Shown here: positions 1 to 8,986 of the stretch, piece by piece
Numbering within the stretch: the stretch's first letter is position 1
Layout of the letters: the number at the start of each line of letters is the position of its first letter
Program-made: the position numbers and the translations under genes
The notes under the pieces: generated by a model
Databases searched by the model: none
What the model was told of the DNA's origin: nothing
Seen by the model: only the letters and a program-made list of their open reading frames with translations
NCBI GenBank assembly: GCA_032250585.1
Contig: JAVVFH010000008.1
Span: 1-33,326, forward strand
Length of the DNA: 33,326 nt
Reading direction: 5' to 3'
Source of the DNA: JAVVFH01 sp032250585
Lineage (GTDB): Bacteria; Pseudomonadota; Gammaproteobacteria; Xanthomonadales; SZUA-36

Positions 1-818
1 ATGGAAGGCGACTTGCCGAGAATATTGACCAGCACATTCAAGCGGCCCCGGTGCGCCATGCCGATAACGACTTCCTCCACGCCGCGCTTGCCGGCGTGCA
101 GCACGGTTTCATACAGCAGGGGGATCAAACTTTCACCGCCTTCCAGGGAAAAGCGCTTCTGGCCGACATAACGTGTATGGAGGTATTTTTCCAGGCCTTC
201 GGCCGCGGTCAGCATTTTAAGGATGCGCAGACACTCGTCGGCATCGATGTCGCAAACCCCGCGGCAGCCTTCGAGACGGTCCTGCAGCCAGGCGCGCTTG
301 CGGGTGTCGGAGATGTGCATGTACTCGACGCCGATCGTATCGCAGTAGACCCGCTCGCAAAGCTCGATGATCTCGCGCAACTTCATGCGGTCCGGCGCCA
401 CCAGTGAGCCGCTGTCGAACTCGCGCTCCAGGTCCGGCTCATCGAGGCCTTGGAAAGCGAGGTTGAAGTCCGGGACTGGTGGGGCGTGCGGCTCGCCCAG
501 TGGATCCAGTTTGGCGTTTTCGTGGCCGCGCAGGCGGTAAGCGGTAATGAGCTTGAGGACGCCGGCTTCCTTGCGATCGGCCAGCCGTGTATCCGCGGCG
601 CCCCACGGTGAAAGCTCGCCGAGTTGCCGGAATTTTTCCTCGACGTTCAGGCGGCCGATTTCGCCTTGGCCGCCGGAGATGCCGGCGAAGAACCGGGCCC
701 ATTCGGCAGGAACACTGGCTTTGTCTTCCAGCCAGGATTCGTAGTGTGCTTCAATGAACGGCGCGTTGCTGCCGAACAGCGGTGATGACTCGTACAAGTC
801 TCGCAAACTTTGCTTCAC
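1..818 (-). CDS. sucA: 2-oxoglutarate dehydrogenase E1 component, N-terminal part (runs off left edge)
   Basis: This encodes the thiamine-diphosphate-dependent E1 subunit of the 2-oxoglutarate dehydrogenase complex, which decarboxylates 2-oxoglutarate in the TCA cycle. About 272 codons are visible and the rest lies beyond position 1. Translation shows the N-terminal helix typical of SucA (SLRDLYESSPLFG, residues 4-16), then AYRLRGHENAKLDPLG, IGVEYMHI, RFSLEGGESLIPLL and the hallmark GMAHRGRLNVLVN near the window edge. All of these align with Escherichia coli SucA. The start is GTG at 816-818 because homology begins at once after it; a GGAGAGG stretch lies somewhat far upstream. The gene is separated from roxA by an intrinsic terminator, so it probably has its own promoter, which I could not identify with confidence. 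Confidence 0.95.
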   Translation of the reverse strand, partial: MKQSLRDLYESSPLFGSNAPFIEAHYESWLEDKASVPAEWARFFAGISGGQGEIGRLNVEEKFRQLGELSPWGAADTRLADRKEAGVLKLITAYRLRGHENAKLDPLGEPHAPPVPDFNLAFQGLDEPDLEREFDSGSLVAPDRMKLREIIELCERVYCDTIGVEYMHISDTRKRAWLQDRLEGCRGVCDIDADECLRILKMLTAAEGLEKYLHTRYVGQKRFSLEGGESLIPLLYETVLHAGKRGVEEVVIGMAHRGRLNVLVNILGKSPS

Positions 819-865
819 GGGTTGTGCAGGTCCTCTCCCAGCAGATTTTTGCCGGTTTGGAAATC

Positions 866-895
866 GAAAAAGCCGGATTTGCTGCGGCTTCCGGC
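866..895 (-). terminator. Intrinsic terminator after roxA
   Basis: On the minus strand the roxA stop codon is followed by a GCCGGA/TCCGGC stem with a 12-nt loop and then TTTTTC. This is a classical Rho-independent terminator closing the purB-roxA operon before sucA begins on the same strand. Confidence 0.75.
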
Positions 896-906
896 ATAAA
901 CGACGA

Positions 907-2067
907 TTATAGCGTTTCGAGGTAAAGATGTCCCTGTTCGACAAGTTCATGGACCCGTTCCAGCAAGCTGGCTGGCGTGTTCTCGTCCAGCATGGCCAAA
1001 CGGTGTGGATCGCAGATCAGCGCGGCCGAGGCGCCGTCGCAGGCGAGGCGCTCGCCCGCCGCGAAAAGGCAGGTGCCGCCGGCTGCGTCCATCCATAACA
1101 GGCGCGTCCACGGGTTGTGCCTCAGGGTGGCCCCTCCGCGAAGCGCTGCGCGCAGGTATTCACTGTCGACGGGTTCAGCGGGTGGAGCGGGATCGTGCGC
1201 GAGGCGATAGCGGGACAGGAACGCGCCCAGGAAATCGGAAAAAGCGGCCTCATTATGGATGCATTCCATCGCCAATTGCTGGAACCCGCGCACCGCGTCC
1301 GCTTCGATTTGACCCCGTGATTCAGCCGGCACCAGTCCCGGGTCGCGGTAGCGCGGCGCGGCACCGTCGCGTTCTGCCAGCCAATCGCCGAGTGACTGGT
1401 ACAGTTCCACCGTGCCCGGCGCGCGCATGCCGATCGACCAGGTCGCGCCGGGGTCAAGCGCGACGCCGAAATGAGCGACGCCGGGCGGCAGGTAGAGCAG
1501 GTCGCCGGGCTCGAGCGTCCATTCCTGTTCGGCCCGGAAATGCTCTAGCACTTCGAGTTCGCAGCCGGCCAGCAGGCCGGGTTCGAAGGCCTCGGCGATT
1601 TGCCAGCGTCTACGCCCGGACGCCTGTAGCAGGAACACGTCGTACTGGTCCACGTGCGGGCCGACGGAGCCGCCGCGGCCGGCGACGCTGACCATCAGAT
1701 CGTCGATGCGCCAGGACGGGATGAAGGCGAAATAGTCGAGCAGGTTCTGCAGCGGCGGGTAATGTTTTTCGACATCCTGGACGAGCAGGGTCCAATTGCG
1801 GTCGGGCAGGCTGCTGAAATCGTCGTCGCTGAACGGCCCGTAGCGGACCTGCCAATCGCATTTTTCAATGCTGCCTGTGATCAGCCTCGATTCGGCCAGT
1901 TCGTCACAAGCCAGGCCGGCGATGTCATCCGCGTCCAGTTCGGGCTCGAAGCCCGGAAATGCCTGGCGAATCAGCAGCGGCTTTTTCTGCCAATAATCGC
2001 GTAGAAACTCCTCCGGGTCAGAAAAAACCGGTTTTTTTTCGGGTTGGTCTTTGTTAAACGATGTCAC
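907..2067 (-). CDS. roxA: JmjC-type 50S ribosomal protein L16 arginine hydroxylase (YcfD/RoxA family)
   Basis: This is an Fe(II)/2-oxoglutarate-dependent oxygenase of the cupin/JmjC fold. The E. coli homologue YcfD hydroxylates an arginine of ribosomal protein L16. The product is 386 residues against 373 for YcfD. The iron triad is visible: H138 and D140 in GPHVDQYDVF and H199 in LPPGVAHFG, matching YcfD H125/D127/H187. SWRIDDLMVS and GRRRWQIAE are also family-typical. The C-terminal third is the winged-helix/dimerisation part. The open frame continues far upstream through purB, but homology begins only at the GTG at 2065-2067, which overlaps the purB stop as GTGA. Translational coupling to purB is therefore likely. 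The gene ends at an intrinsic terminator. Confidence 0.93.
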   Translation of the reverse strand: MTSFNKDQPEKKPVFSDPEEFLRDYWQKKPLLIRQAFPGFEPELDADDIAGLACDELAESRLITGSIEKCDWQVRYGPFSDDDFSSLPDRNWTLLVQDVEKHYPPLQNLLDYFAFIPSWRIDDLMVSVAGRGGSVGPHVDQYDVFLLQASGRRRWQIAEAFEPGLLAGCELEVLEHFRAEQEWTLEPGDLLYLPPGVAHFGVALDPGATWSIGMRAPGTVELYQSLGDWLAERDGAAPRYRDPGLVPAESRGQIEADAVRGFQQLAMECIHNEAAFSDFLGAFLSRYRLAHDPAPPAEPVDSEYLRAALRGGATLRHNPWTRLLWMDAAGGTCLFAAGERLACDGASAALICDPHRLAMLDENTPASLLERVHELVEQGHLYLETL

Positions 2068-3446
2068 GGCTCGAAGTCGTCCACAGCGCCCGCCATTTCC
2101 TCGGCGTTGCCGATGTAATTGGCAGGTGTGAGTCGGGACAGGCGCTGCTTCGCTTCCTCGGGCAGTTCCAGTGATTCGATGAAGGCAGACAGCTCGGCTG
2201 CCGTGACGCGTTTGCCGCGGGTCATTTCTTTCAGCCGCTCGTAGGCTTTCTCGACGCCGTAGCGGCGCATCACGGTCTGAATGGGTTCGGCCAGCACTTC
2301 CTGATGGGCCTCGAGGTCTGCTTCGAGGCGACTGGTGTCCGCGTCGAGTTTCGACAGGCCCTTGAGCAGCGAGGAGATCGCCACCAGCGAATGGCCGTAG
2401 ACCGTGCCGATCACGCGCAGAACGGTGGAGTCGGTCAGGTCTCGCTGCCAGCGTGACACTGGCAGCTTGCTCGCGAGGTGTTCGAGCAGGGCGTTCGCCA
2501 CGCCGAAATTGCCTTCCGCGTTCTCGAAGTCGATCGGGTTGACCTTGTGCGGCATGGTCGATGACCCCACTTCGCCCACAACGCTGCGCTGGCGGAAATA
2601 GCCGATGGCGATGTACGCCCACAGGTCGCGGCACAAATCGATCAGCACCGTTTGGTAGCGCCCCAGCGAGTGGAAGATTTCGGCCAGCCAGTCGTGCGGT
2701 TCGATCTGCGTGGTGTACGGATTCCAGACCAGCCCCAGCGATTCGACGAAGTCCTGCGCCAGGCCCGGCCAGTTCACTCCGGGGTAGGCGCTGAGGTGGG
2801 CATTGAAGTTACCGACCGCACCGTTGATTTTGGCCAGCATCTCCTGCTCCGACATCAGCCGGGCCTGGCGCCGCAGGCGAAACAGGGTGTTGGCGATCTC
2901 CTTGCCGAGCGTTGTTGGAGAGGCAGGCTGCCCGTGGGTGTGCGACAGCATCGGCTGGCCTGCGTGCTCGGTGACCAGCTTCGACAGCGCGGCGTCGACA
3001 TCTGCGAAGCAGTCTTTCATGACCTGCTCGTGGGTGTCCCGGATCATCAGGGCATAAGCCAGATTGTTGACGTCTTCGGAGGTACAGGAAAAATGAATAA
3101 ACTCTGATTTATCAGATAGTTCTTTAAGTTCTTTAAAGCGTTCTTTCAGGTAGTATTCCACGGCCTTTACGTCGTGGTTGGTGCGTGCCTCGATGGCCTT
3201 GATGCGCTGTGCGGCCGCTTCATCAAAATCCTCGATCAGCCTGTCCAGAAAAGCCGAGGCTTCGTTGCTGAGGGCGGGCAGGTCGACGATGCCGGGGTGC
3301 TCCGCCAGCGCCTGGAACCAGCGCAACTCGACAATCAGGCGTCGTTGGATGAGACCGAATTCGCTGCAAATGGGGCGCAGGGATTCGGTACGATTGGCAT
3401 ATCGGCCGTCGACGGGCGACAGCGCGGTCAGGTGGGAAAGGTTCAT
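2064..3446 (-). CDS. purB: Adenylosuccinate lyase
   Basis: This cytoplasmic enzyme of purine biosynthesis cleaves adenylosuccinate to AMP and SAICAR to AICAR, releasing fumarate. The 460-residue product is close to the 456 residues of E. coli PurB and aligns from the start (LTALSPVDGRYANRTESLRPI). The fumarase/aspartase-superfamily signature SSTMPHKVNPIDFENAEGN begins at S295, the position of the catalytic serine in E. coli PurB. The catalytic histidine region is LSHTHGQPASPTTLGKE. The gene begins with ATG without a strong ribosome-binding site and overlaps roxA by 4 bp. In many gammaproteobacteria purB follows mnmA and hflD; here it stands at the head of its own operon, divergent from fumC, another enzyme of the same superfamily. 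Confidence 0.97.
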   Translation of the reverse strand: MNLSHLTALSPVDGRYANRTESLRPICSEFGLIQRRLIVELRWFQALAEHPGIVDLPALSNEASAFLDRLIEDFDEAAAQRIKAIEARTNHDVKAVEYYLKERFKELKELSDKSEFIHFSCTSEDVNNLAYALMIRDTHEQVMKDCFADVDAALSKLVTEHAGQPMLSHTHGQPASPTTLGKEIANTLFRLRRQARLMSEQEMLAKINGAVGNFNAHLSAYPGVNWPGLAQDFVESLGLVWNPYTTQIEPHDWLAEIFHSLGRYQTVLIDLCRDLWAYIAIGYFRQRSVVGEVGSSTMPHKVNPIDFENAEGNFGVANALLEHLASKLPVSRWQRDLTDSTVLRVIGTVYGHSLVAISSLLKGLSKLDADTSRLEADLEAHQEVLAEPIQTVMRRYGVEKAYERLKEMTRGKRVTAAELSAFIESLELPEEAKQRLSRLTPANYIGNAEEMAGAVDDFEP

Positions 3447-3698
3447 GGCGATGCGGCGGGCCTCGGACGCTGCGGATCAAGTCCGTATTTTACACGTGCG
3501 GCACAGCGGGAGACACCGCGGCGGAGCGCGCGCCCCGCAGTCATGGCCAATTGATTTATACTTTGCGCAGAACAGCAACCGACTGCGAATGGTCTGCTCG
3601 CCGGTGAAAGCGCTGCCTTGGAGCGACGTGATCACCCGGCGTCGAGCGGTGGCGGTTGGCGTCCACAAAAACTTAACCAGAACCGTCCGGAGCAGGAA
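3447..3698. promoter_or_regulatory. Divergent purB/fumC intergenic region
   Basis: This 252-bp region separates the divergent starts of purB and fumC and should hold both promoters. The only AT-rich patch is around 3549-3562, with a TATACT on the plus strand at 3557-3562 and TATAAA on the minus strand overlapping it. Neither has a convincing -35 box at the right distance. No coding sequence or other structure was found here. Confidence 0.3.
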
Positions 3699-5078
<1,380 letters not shown>

Positions 5079-5084
<6 letters not shown>

Positions 5085-5136
5085 CCCGAACGGTGCGCCC
5101 GTATCCCTGATGCCGGTTCAATGTTCGGGCTCAGCT
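5079..5136. terminator. Inverted repeat between convergent fumC and ABC permease
   Basis: The arms are AGCTGA-CCCGAAC (5079-5091) and the complement of AGCTGAGCCCGAAC (5123-5136): 13 pairs with one bulged base around a 31-nt loop. Each arm contains the stop codon of one of the two convergent genes. There is no U-tract, so it may be a weak bidirectional terminator or an mRNA 3'-end stabiliser. Confidence 0.45.
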
Positions 5137-6078
5137 GTCCGTCGCGCGGTGGCGCAGCCACAGGGCGCCGCCCAGGAACAAAACCGCGAGCAGCAAGCCA
5201 CCCAGCATCTGCAGGGAAAACAGGCGGTCGAAGATATTGGCCAGCGTGACCGCGTGGTCGAAGCGCCCGGTGAGCGGCACGCCAAGCGCGACCTTGCCTT
5301 TGCCGTCGCTCACCTCGGCGGTCAGGATCGCCGGGTTGTTGAAAAACCAGTCTCGGATCACGCCGGCCATGCTGTTTTTCAGCGTAAAGGTTCGCAGAAA
5401 GTCGATCCAGATCTGCAGGATTGACAAAACCAGCGGTGGCAGCACCGCGAACAGCAGGGGTACCCGCGGCGCGAAGGCGGAAACCAGCAACAGCCAGCCA
5501 AACAGGGGCAGCGCCCAGATCGAGGCCGCGAACCAGGAAACGGCGATCATGCCCCAGGCCTTGACGGGGTTGGCGACCGACAGAAAAAGCGACCAGGGGT
5601 TGGCGTCGACGCTCAGTATCATCAGTGACGCAATGATCGCCATCAGCAAGTGCGTTACGATTAAAACGGCCAGGAACGCGAGCGGAGCGAGCACCATGGC
5701 CGCCAGCAGTTTGGAGGCGACGGTCAGCGTGTCGCTGGCAGGCAGTGACTTCCAGAACAGGATGCTGCGGTCCTTGCGGTCGTCGTAAAGCGCGCCGAGC
5801 AGGTAGAAAAACACTACGAAAGACATGACCACGGTGAAAAAGACGGAACTGCCGAGCATGATCTGGTAGAGAATGTCGCCGCGCGTCGCCGTCGGCTGCT
5901 CCGCCATCATACGGACCCCTTCCCTGAAGGTGTACAAGTCGTTGTCGATGTGCGCGGTGGTGAAGATCGACATCAGCAGGAAGGTGATGTAGATGCCGCC
6001 GATCACCAGCGGCGTGGTGCGAAAAGCACCCTTGTTTTCCCAGAATTCGCGGCGGATAAGGGCCAGCAGACGTTTCAT
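5131..6078 (-). CDS. ABC-2 type transporter permease
   Basis: This is the membrane subunit of an ABC-2 type transporter, last gene of a GntR-regulated operon. The 315-residue product begins MKRLLALIRREFWENKG, the cytoplasmic amphipathic start typical of ABC-2 permeases. About six hydrophobic segments follow, roughly at residues 25-42, 76-96, 122-150, 172-197, 203-226 and 290-306. A large periplasmic loop lies after the first segment. Its start overlaps the ATPase stop by one base (TAATG), indicating translational coupling. The context (YtrA-type GntR, ATPase, permease) matches small detoxification or cell-envelope-stress ABC systems such as Bacillus Ytr. The substrate cannot be read from the sequence. 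Confidence 0.85.
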   Translation of the reverse strand: MKRLLALIRREFWENKGAFRTTPLVIGGIYITFLLMSIFTTAHIDNDLYTFREGVRMMAEQPTATRGDILYQIMLGSSVFFTVVMSFVVFFYLLGALYDDRKDRSILFWKSLPASDTLTVASKLLAAMVLAPLAFLAVLIVTHLLMAIIASLMILSVDANPWSLFLSVANPVKAWGMIAVSWFAASIWALPLFGWLLLVSAFAPRVPLLFAVLPPLVLSILQIWIDFLRTFTLKNSMAGVIRDWFFNNPAILTAEVSDGKGKVALGVPLTGRFDHAVTLANIFDRLFSLQMLGGLLLAVLFLGGALWLRHRATDS

Positions 6079-6938
6079 TAGCGGCCGCCTTCCATCGTGG
6101 CGACAAACAGGTCGGCCACCCGCGGCGCGTGAAGCTCACCGAGCGGCCTGAGCCGTTCCCTGTCCACGCCCTCGAACAGGAAGATCGTGAACTTGCCGAA
6201 CGGCGCGCTGCGTTCGTGGATCGGACTCAGTGCGCGGGCCTGCTCGATATTTTCCGCCTTAACCATAACCTCCGTGTAGCGCTGCTCGACCTCTTCCATG
6301 CTGGTCGCAAGCGAGATTTTGCCGTCGCGGATGAACAGCAGGTCGCTCAGGATGTGTTCGACTTCCTCGACCTGGTGGGTAGTGATCAGGATGGTGCGCT
6401 CGGCATCGAAGTAATCGTTCAACAGGTTGGTGTAAAACCGCTTGCGATAGAGGATGTCCAAGCCGAGCGTGGGTTCGTCCAGCACCAGCAGCCGGGCGTC
6501 GATAGCCATGACCACAGCCAGGTGCAGCTGGGCCACCATGCCTTTGGAGAGTTGTTTGACGCGCTGCGAGCGGGTGATTTTGGTCGCGGCCAGATAGCGC
6601 AGGCATTTCTCGCGAGAGAAGCGCGGATGGAGCCTTTCGACCAGGTCGATCAACTGCCAGACACGAATCCAGCGGGGCAGCACCGCGACATCAGCGATGA
6701 AACAGACATCCTCCATCAGCGCCGCGCGTTGCCGTGAAGGATTCTTGCCGAGCACGCTGAGGTCGCCTTCGAAGGTTGCCAGCCCGAGAATGGCTTTCAG
6801 GACCGTGGTCTTGCCCGCGCCGTTTGGCCCCACCAGGCCGACGATCCGGCCGGGCGGAATGTCGAGATCAATGTGATCGACCGCGAGGGTTCGTCCATAG
6901 CGCTTGCTGAGGCCGCGCGCGGAGATGACTGGATTCAT
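6078..6938 (-). CDS. ABC transporter ATP-binding protein, YtrB-like
   Basis: This is the cytoplasmic ATPase partner of the following permease; 286 residues. Walker A GPNGAGKTT is at 37-45, the signature loop at 130-134, Walker B LLVLDEP at 150-156 and the switch histidine H188 in TTHQ. Two features depart from the textbook motifs. The signature is LSKGM instead of LSGGQ, and the usual Q-loop glutamine position reads IADVAVLP. Both may be normal for this GntR-linked ABC-2 subfamily. A C-terminal extension of about 70 residues follows the core. It overlaps gntR by 4 bp (ATGA) upstream and the permease by 1 bp downstream, so the three are one translationally coupled unit. Confidence 0.9.
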   Translation of the reverse strand: MNPVISARGLSKRYGRTLAVDHIDLDIPPGRIVGLVGPNGAGKTTVLKAILGLATFEGDLSVLGKNPSRQRAALMEDVCFIADVAVLPRWIRVWQLIDLVERLHPRFSREKCLRYLAATKITRSQRVKQLSKGMVAQLHLAVVMAIDARLLVLDEPTLGLDILYRKRFYTNLLNDYFDAERTILITTHQVEEVEHILSDLLFIRDGKISLATSMEEVEQRYTEVMVKAENIEQARALSPIHERSAPFGKFTIFLFEGVDRERLRPLGELHAPRVADLFVATMEGGR

Positions 6939-7309
6939 GAGGGTCTGCTCTTTTTATCGAGGGCCTTGTTCAACAGATCACGGACATCCAGGCCCAGTTG
7001 GCCGATGCGTTCGAGCATTGCCGGCCATTCCTCGTTCTGGAACTTGTCGCGCTCGGAGGCGACCAGTTTTTTCCTTGCGCCTTCGCGCACGAACATGCCG
7101 AGCCCACGCCGTTTCTCGACCAATCCCTCGTCCACCAACGCCTGGTAGGATTTGGAGACGGTAATGGGGTTCAACTGGAATTCAGCGGCCACGGTGCGCA
7201 CTGAGGGCAGGGCTTCGCCCTCCGCCAGCGTGCCGTCGAGAATCATCGCGACGGTGCGCTCTTTCAGCTGCCAGTAGATCGGTTGACTGTCATTCCAGTG
7301 CGTCGACAC
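6935..7309 (-). CDS. GntR-family transcriptional repressor, YtrA subfamily
   Basis: This DNA-binding regulator is 124 residues. The N-terminal winged helix is complete: QPIYWQLKERTVAMILDG, then SVRTVAAEFQLNPITVSKSY as the helix-turn-helix, then LVEKRRGLGMFV as the wing. Only a short C-terminal helical tail of about 45 residues follows, which is the hallmark of the YtrA subfamily rather than the FadR, HutC or MocR types. The start is GTG at 7307-7309, because the winged helix begins almost immediately after it; no clear ribosome-binding site is visible. It is the second gene of its operon and very probably represses it through the palindrome at 7616-7637. Confidence 0.9.
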   Translation of the reverse strand: MSTHWNDSQPIYWQLKERTVAMILDGTLAEGEALPSVRTVAAEFQLNPITVSKSYQALVDEGLVEKRRGLGMFVREGARKKLVASERDKFQNEEWPAMLERIGQLGLDVRDLLNKALDKKSRPS

Positions 7310-7334
7310 GATGCGTCGCGACCGCGGCGGCGGG

Positions 7335-7607
7335 TCAGTAACGCCGGAACAGAAAAAAGCTCATGCGGAAGCCGCGGCGCTTGTTCGTTTTCGATGTCAC
7401 GTCGGCCCGGGGAGCGGATTCGGATTCGGGAGCCGTGTTTTCAACCTGTCCGGCAATTCGGCTTTCGGCGTCGGCTCGTTCCTCTGCGGGCTTCAAGCCT
7501 GCCAGGCCACTGCCGATCAAAAGCAGGGCGGCAATCATTGCCAGGCCGTTGGGAACGCGCTGGTTTCGGGTTCTGGTCAGTCGCAACATTTTCGGTACCG
7601 TCATCAT
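7335..7607 (-). CDS. Small membrane protein of unknown function, first gene of the GntR/ABC operon
   Basis: This is a 90-residue product starting at the ATGATG pair at 7602-7607. It has a basic N-terminus (MLRLTRTRNQRVPNG), one hydrophobic segment (LAMIAALLLIGSGLAGL, about residues 22-38), an acidic Glu/Ser/Ala-rich middle and a basic aromatic end (KRRGFRMSFFLFRRY). I do not recognise the family. Codon use is GC-rich at third positions like its neighbours, which supports real coding. The upstream promoter would start transcription only about 14 nt before the ATG, so the mRNA would be almost leaderless and no Shine-Dalgarno sequence is visible. It ends 25 bp before gntR. The alternative reading is an untranslated leader. 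Confidence 0.6.
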   Translation of the reverse strand: MMTVPKMLRLTRTRNQRVPNGLAMIAALLLIGSGLAGLKPAEERADAESRIAGQVENTAPESESAPRADVTSKTNKRRGFRMSFFLFRRY

Positions 7608-7615
7608 CTTGTTTA

Positions 7616-7637
7616 GTGTTGTAGTTAAGTATAACAC
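7616..7637. promoter_or_regulatory. Palindromic operator, probable YtrA/GntR binding site
   Basis: A 22-bp dyad with GTGTT and AACAC ends around a TTAA centre; 9 of 11 base pairs are symmetric. It covers the -10 box of the operon promoter. Its position and form fit an autorepression site for the YtrA-type regulator encoded downstream. Confidence 0.7.
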
Positions 7638-7655
7638 CACGACCGCAATTTGCAA
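7628..7655 (-). promoter_or_regulatory. Sigma-70-like promoter of the GntR/ABC operon
   Basis: On the minus strand TTGCAA (7650-7655) and TATACT (7628-7633) are separated by 16 bp. Both match the consensus at five or nearly five of six bases. Predicted initiation is near 7621. Confidence 0.7.
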
Positions 7656-7680
7656 ACCGGCAGCGTCCTCGGTACTGCCT

Positions 7681-8742
7681 TCAGTTCGTGCGGCTGCCGA
7701 TGACGGCGAGACCCAGTGCCAGGGCTAACGGCACCAGCCTTTCGACCCAGTCACCCGGTGACTCGATGGTCAAGCTCAGCAGGACCGTGACCGTGAAGCC
7801 GGTGGTGACCGTGGCGATGCGCCAGGCCGGCCGCACCGGACCCCGCCAGAGCGTGATCAGCAGCAGCGGGCCGAAGGCGGCGGCCAGAGCCTGCCAGGCG
7901 AACAGCACGCGGCTGAAAATTTTCTCCGGAAAGCCGATCGCGCGCTGATCGCGAATGGCCATGAAGCGGTTGACGACGTGCGGTTGACCGGGGTAACCCA
8001 GGCCGATGCCGAATAGCCCCAGTACGAAGCCGATGCCGGCGGGCAGTGTGGCCTGGCCGGTCCAGTTGAAGACCCGCGAGACCTGTTCCAGGTCCAGTTG
8101 CTGCACCAACGTTGCCGGGCCGCCGACGGCGAGCAGCGCCAGCAGGGGAAGGGTCAGCGCGCTGAGCGCCATCAGCACGCCCTGTACGCTGTCGGTCACG
8201 CTGGCTGCCCAGAAACCGCCCATCCAGACGTAGGCGAGCACCACGGTGGCGCCAATGGCGATGGCCATATTTTGCTCCATATCCAGCACGCTGGCGAAGG
8301 TCATGCCCGCCGCCTGAAATTGTGCGGCGATGTAGAAGGTAAAGGAAAACAGCACGATGGCAGCGCCCAGGCGCAGCAATATCGTGCGTGCGGGATCACC
8401 CGGCGGACCGGCCAGAAATTCGGTCAGCGTCAGTGCCGCGCTGGCACGGCTGGCGCTGGCCAGGCGCGGCGCGATGAAGTACCAGTTGATGATGAAACCG
8501 CCGATGGTGGCCGGCAGCAGCCAGATAGCGGGCAGGCCCCAGGCAAAGGCTGCGCCGCTGACGCCGAGCAAACTCCAGGCCGAGGACGAGCTCGCCGACG
8601 CGCTGAGCGCCGCCACGGCCGCGCCGAGTTTGCGCCCGCCGAGGTAATAATCTTCGCTGTCGCTGTTGCGGCGGCTCGCCCACCAGCCGATGCCGAGCAT
8701 CAGGAACTGGTAAGCGATCAGCGTGAGCAGGATGTCGTTCAT
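7681..8742 (-). CDS. PutP-like sodium:solute symporter with a large internal deletion
   Basis: This is a solute:sodium symporter family (PutP branch) membrane protein, 353 residues against about 500 for the family. The start ATG at 8742 has an AAAGGATCC ribosome-binding site. The N-terminal part is normal: YYLGGRKLG at about 32-40, then SASASSSSAWSLLGVSGAAFAWG, then FIGGF-like WMGGFWAASVTDSVQG and GLGYPGQPHVVNRFMA. After FMAIRDQRAIG (about residue 270) the sequence jumps to FPEKIFSRVLFAWQALAAAFGP. In E. coli PutP that segment lies about 125 residues further on. The missing stretch holds about four membrane helices, including the AVMSTLSCQ helix with the sodium-binding Ser and Thr. The frame stays open across the junction (near 7915-7945). 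It is probably a non-functional remnant, an assembly collapse, or a reduced variant. Confidence 0.85.
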   Translation of the reverse strand: MNDILLTLIAYQFLMLGIGWWASRRNSDSEDYYLGGRKLGAAVAALSASASSSSAWSLLGVSGAAFAWGLPAIWLLPATIGGFIINWYFIAPRLASASRASAALTLTEFLAGPPGDPARTILLRLGAAIVLFSFTFYIAAQFQAAGMTFASVLDMEQNMAIAIGATVVLAYVWMGGFWAASVTDSVQGVLMALSALTLPLLALLAVGGPATLVQQLDLEQVSRVFNWTGQATLPAGIGFVLGLFGIGLGYPGQPHVVNRFMAIRDQRAIGFPEKIFSRVLFAWQALAAAFGPLLLITLWRGPVRPAWRIATVTTGFTVTVLLSLTIESPGDWVERLVPLALALGLAVIGSRTN

Positions 8743-8956
8743 GCCGGATCCTTTCGGGAACCGGCCGGTTTTCTGCAGGATAGCGCCGTACCCAGGCTTA
8801 CGGACCCGCGGTACAGCGCACTCAAAGCGTTTTGCTCCTCACGAAAATGGCCGGCGTCAATGGGTGTTCGCATCGTCTTGACAGGCCACGTTTCCGGCAG
8901 TGAAGGCTGCACGCAGCATAACGCCCCCTCCGCCCGGCGTCACGCCTCTACAGCGA

Positions 8957-8986
8957 TTGACAAGCTTATCCGGGAAGCTCTATATT
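8957..8986 (+). promoter_or_regulatory. Sigma-70 promoter of the tetR-RND operon
   Basis: A perfect TTGACA at 8957-8962 and TATATT at 8981-8986 are spaced by 18 bp. The -10 box overlaps the left arm of the palindrome at 8982-9007. The tetR start codon lies about 70 bp downstream. Confidence 0.7.

Noticed and set aside
907..2634. A 575-residue open frame on the minus strand extending roxA far upstream.
   Set aside because: Everything before the GTG at 2065-2067 is an out-of-frame reading of purB with arginine/proline-rich composition and no homology.
3541..3570. TATACT/TATAAA as back-to-back -10 boxes for fumC and purB.
   Set aside because: No acceptable -35 hexamer at 15-18 bp on either strand, so it was kept only as a low-confidence intergenic note.
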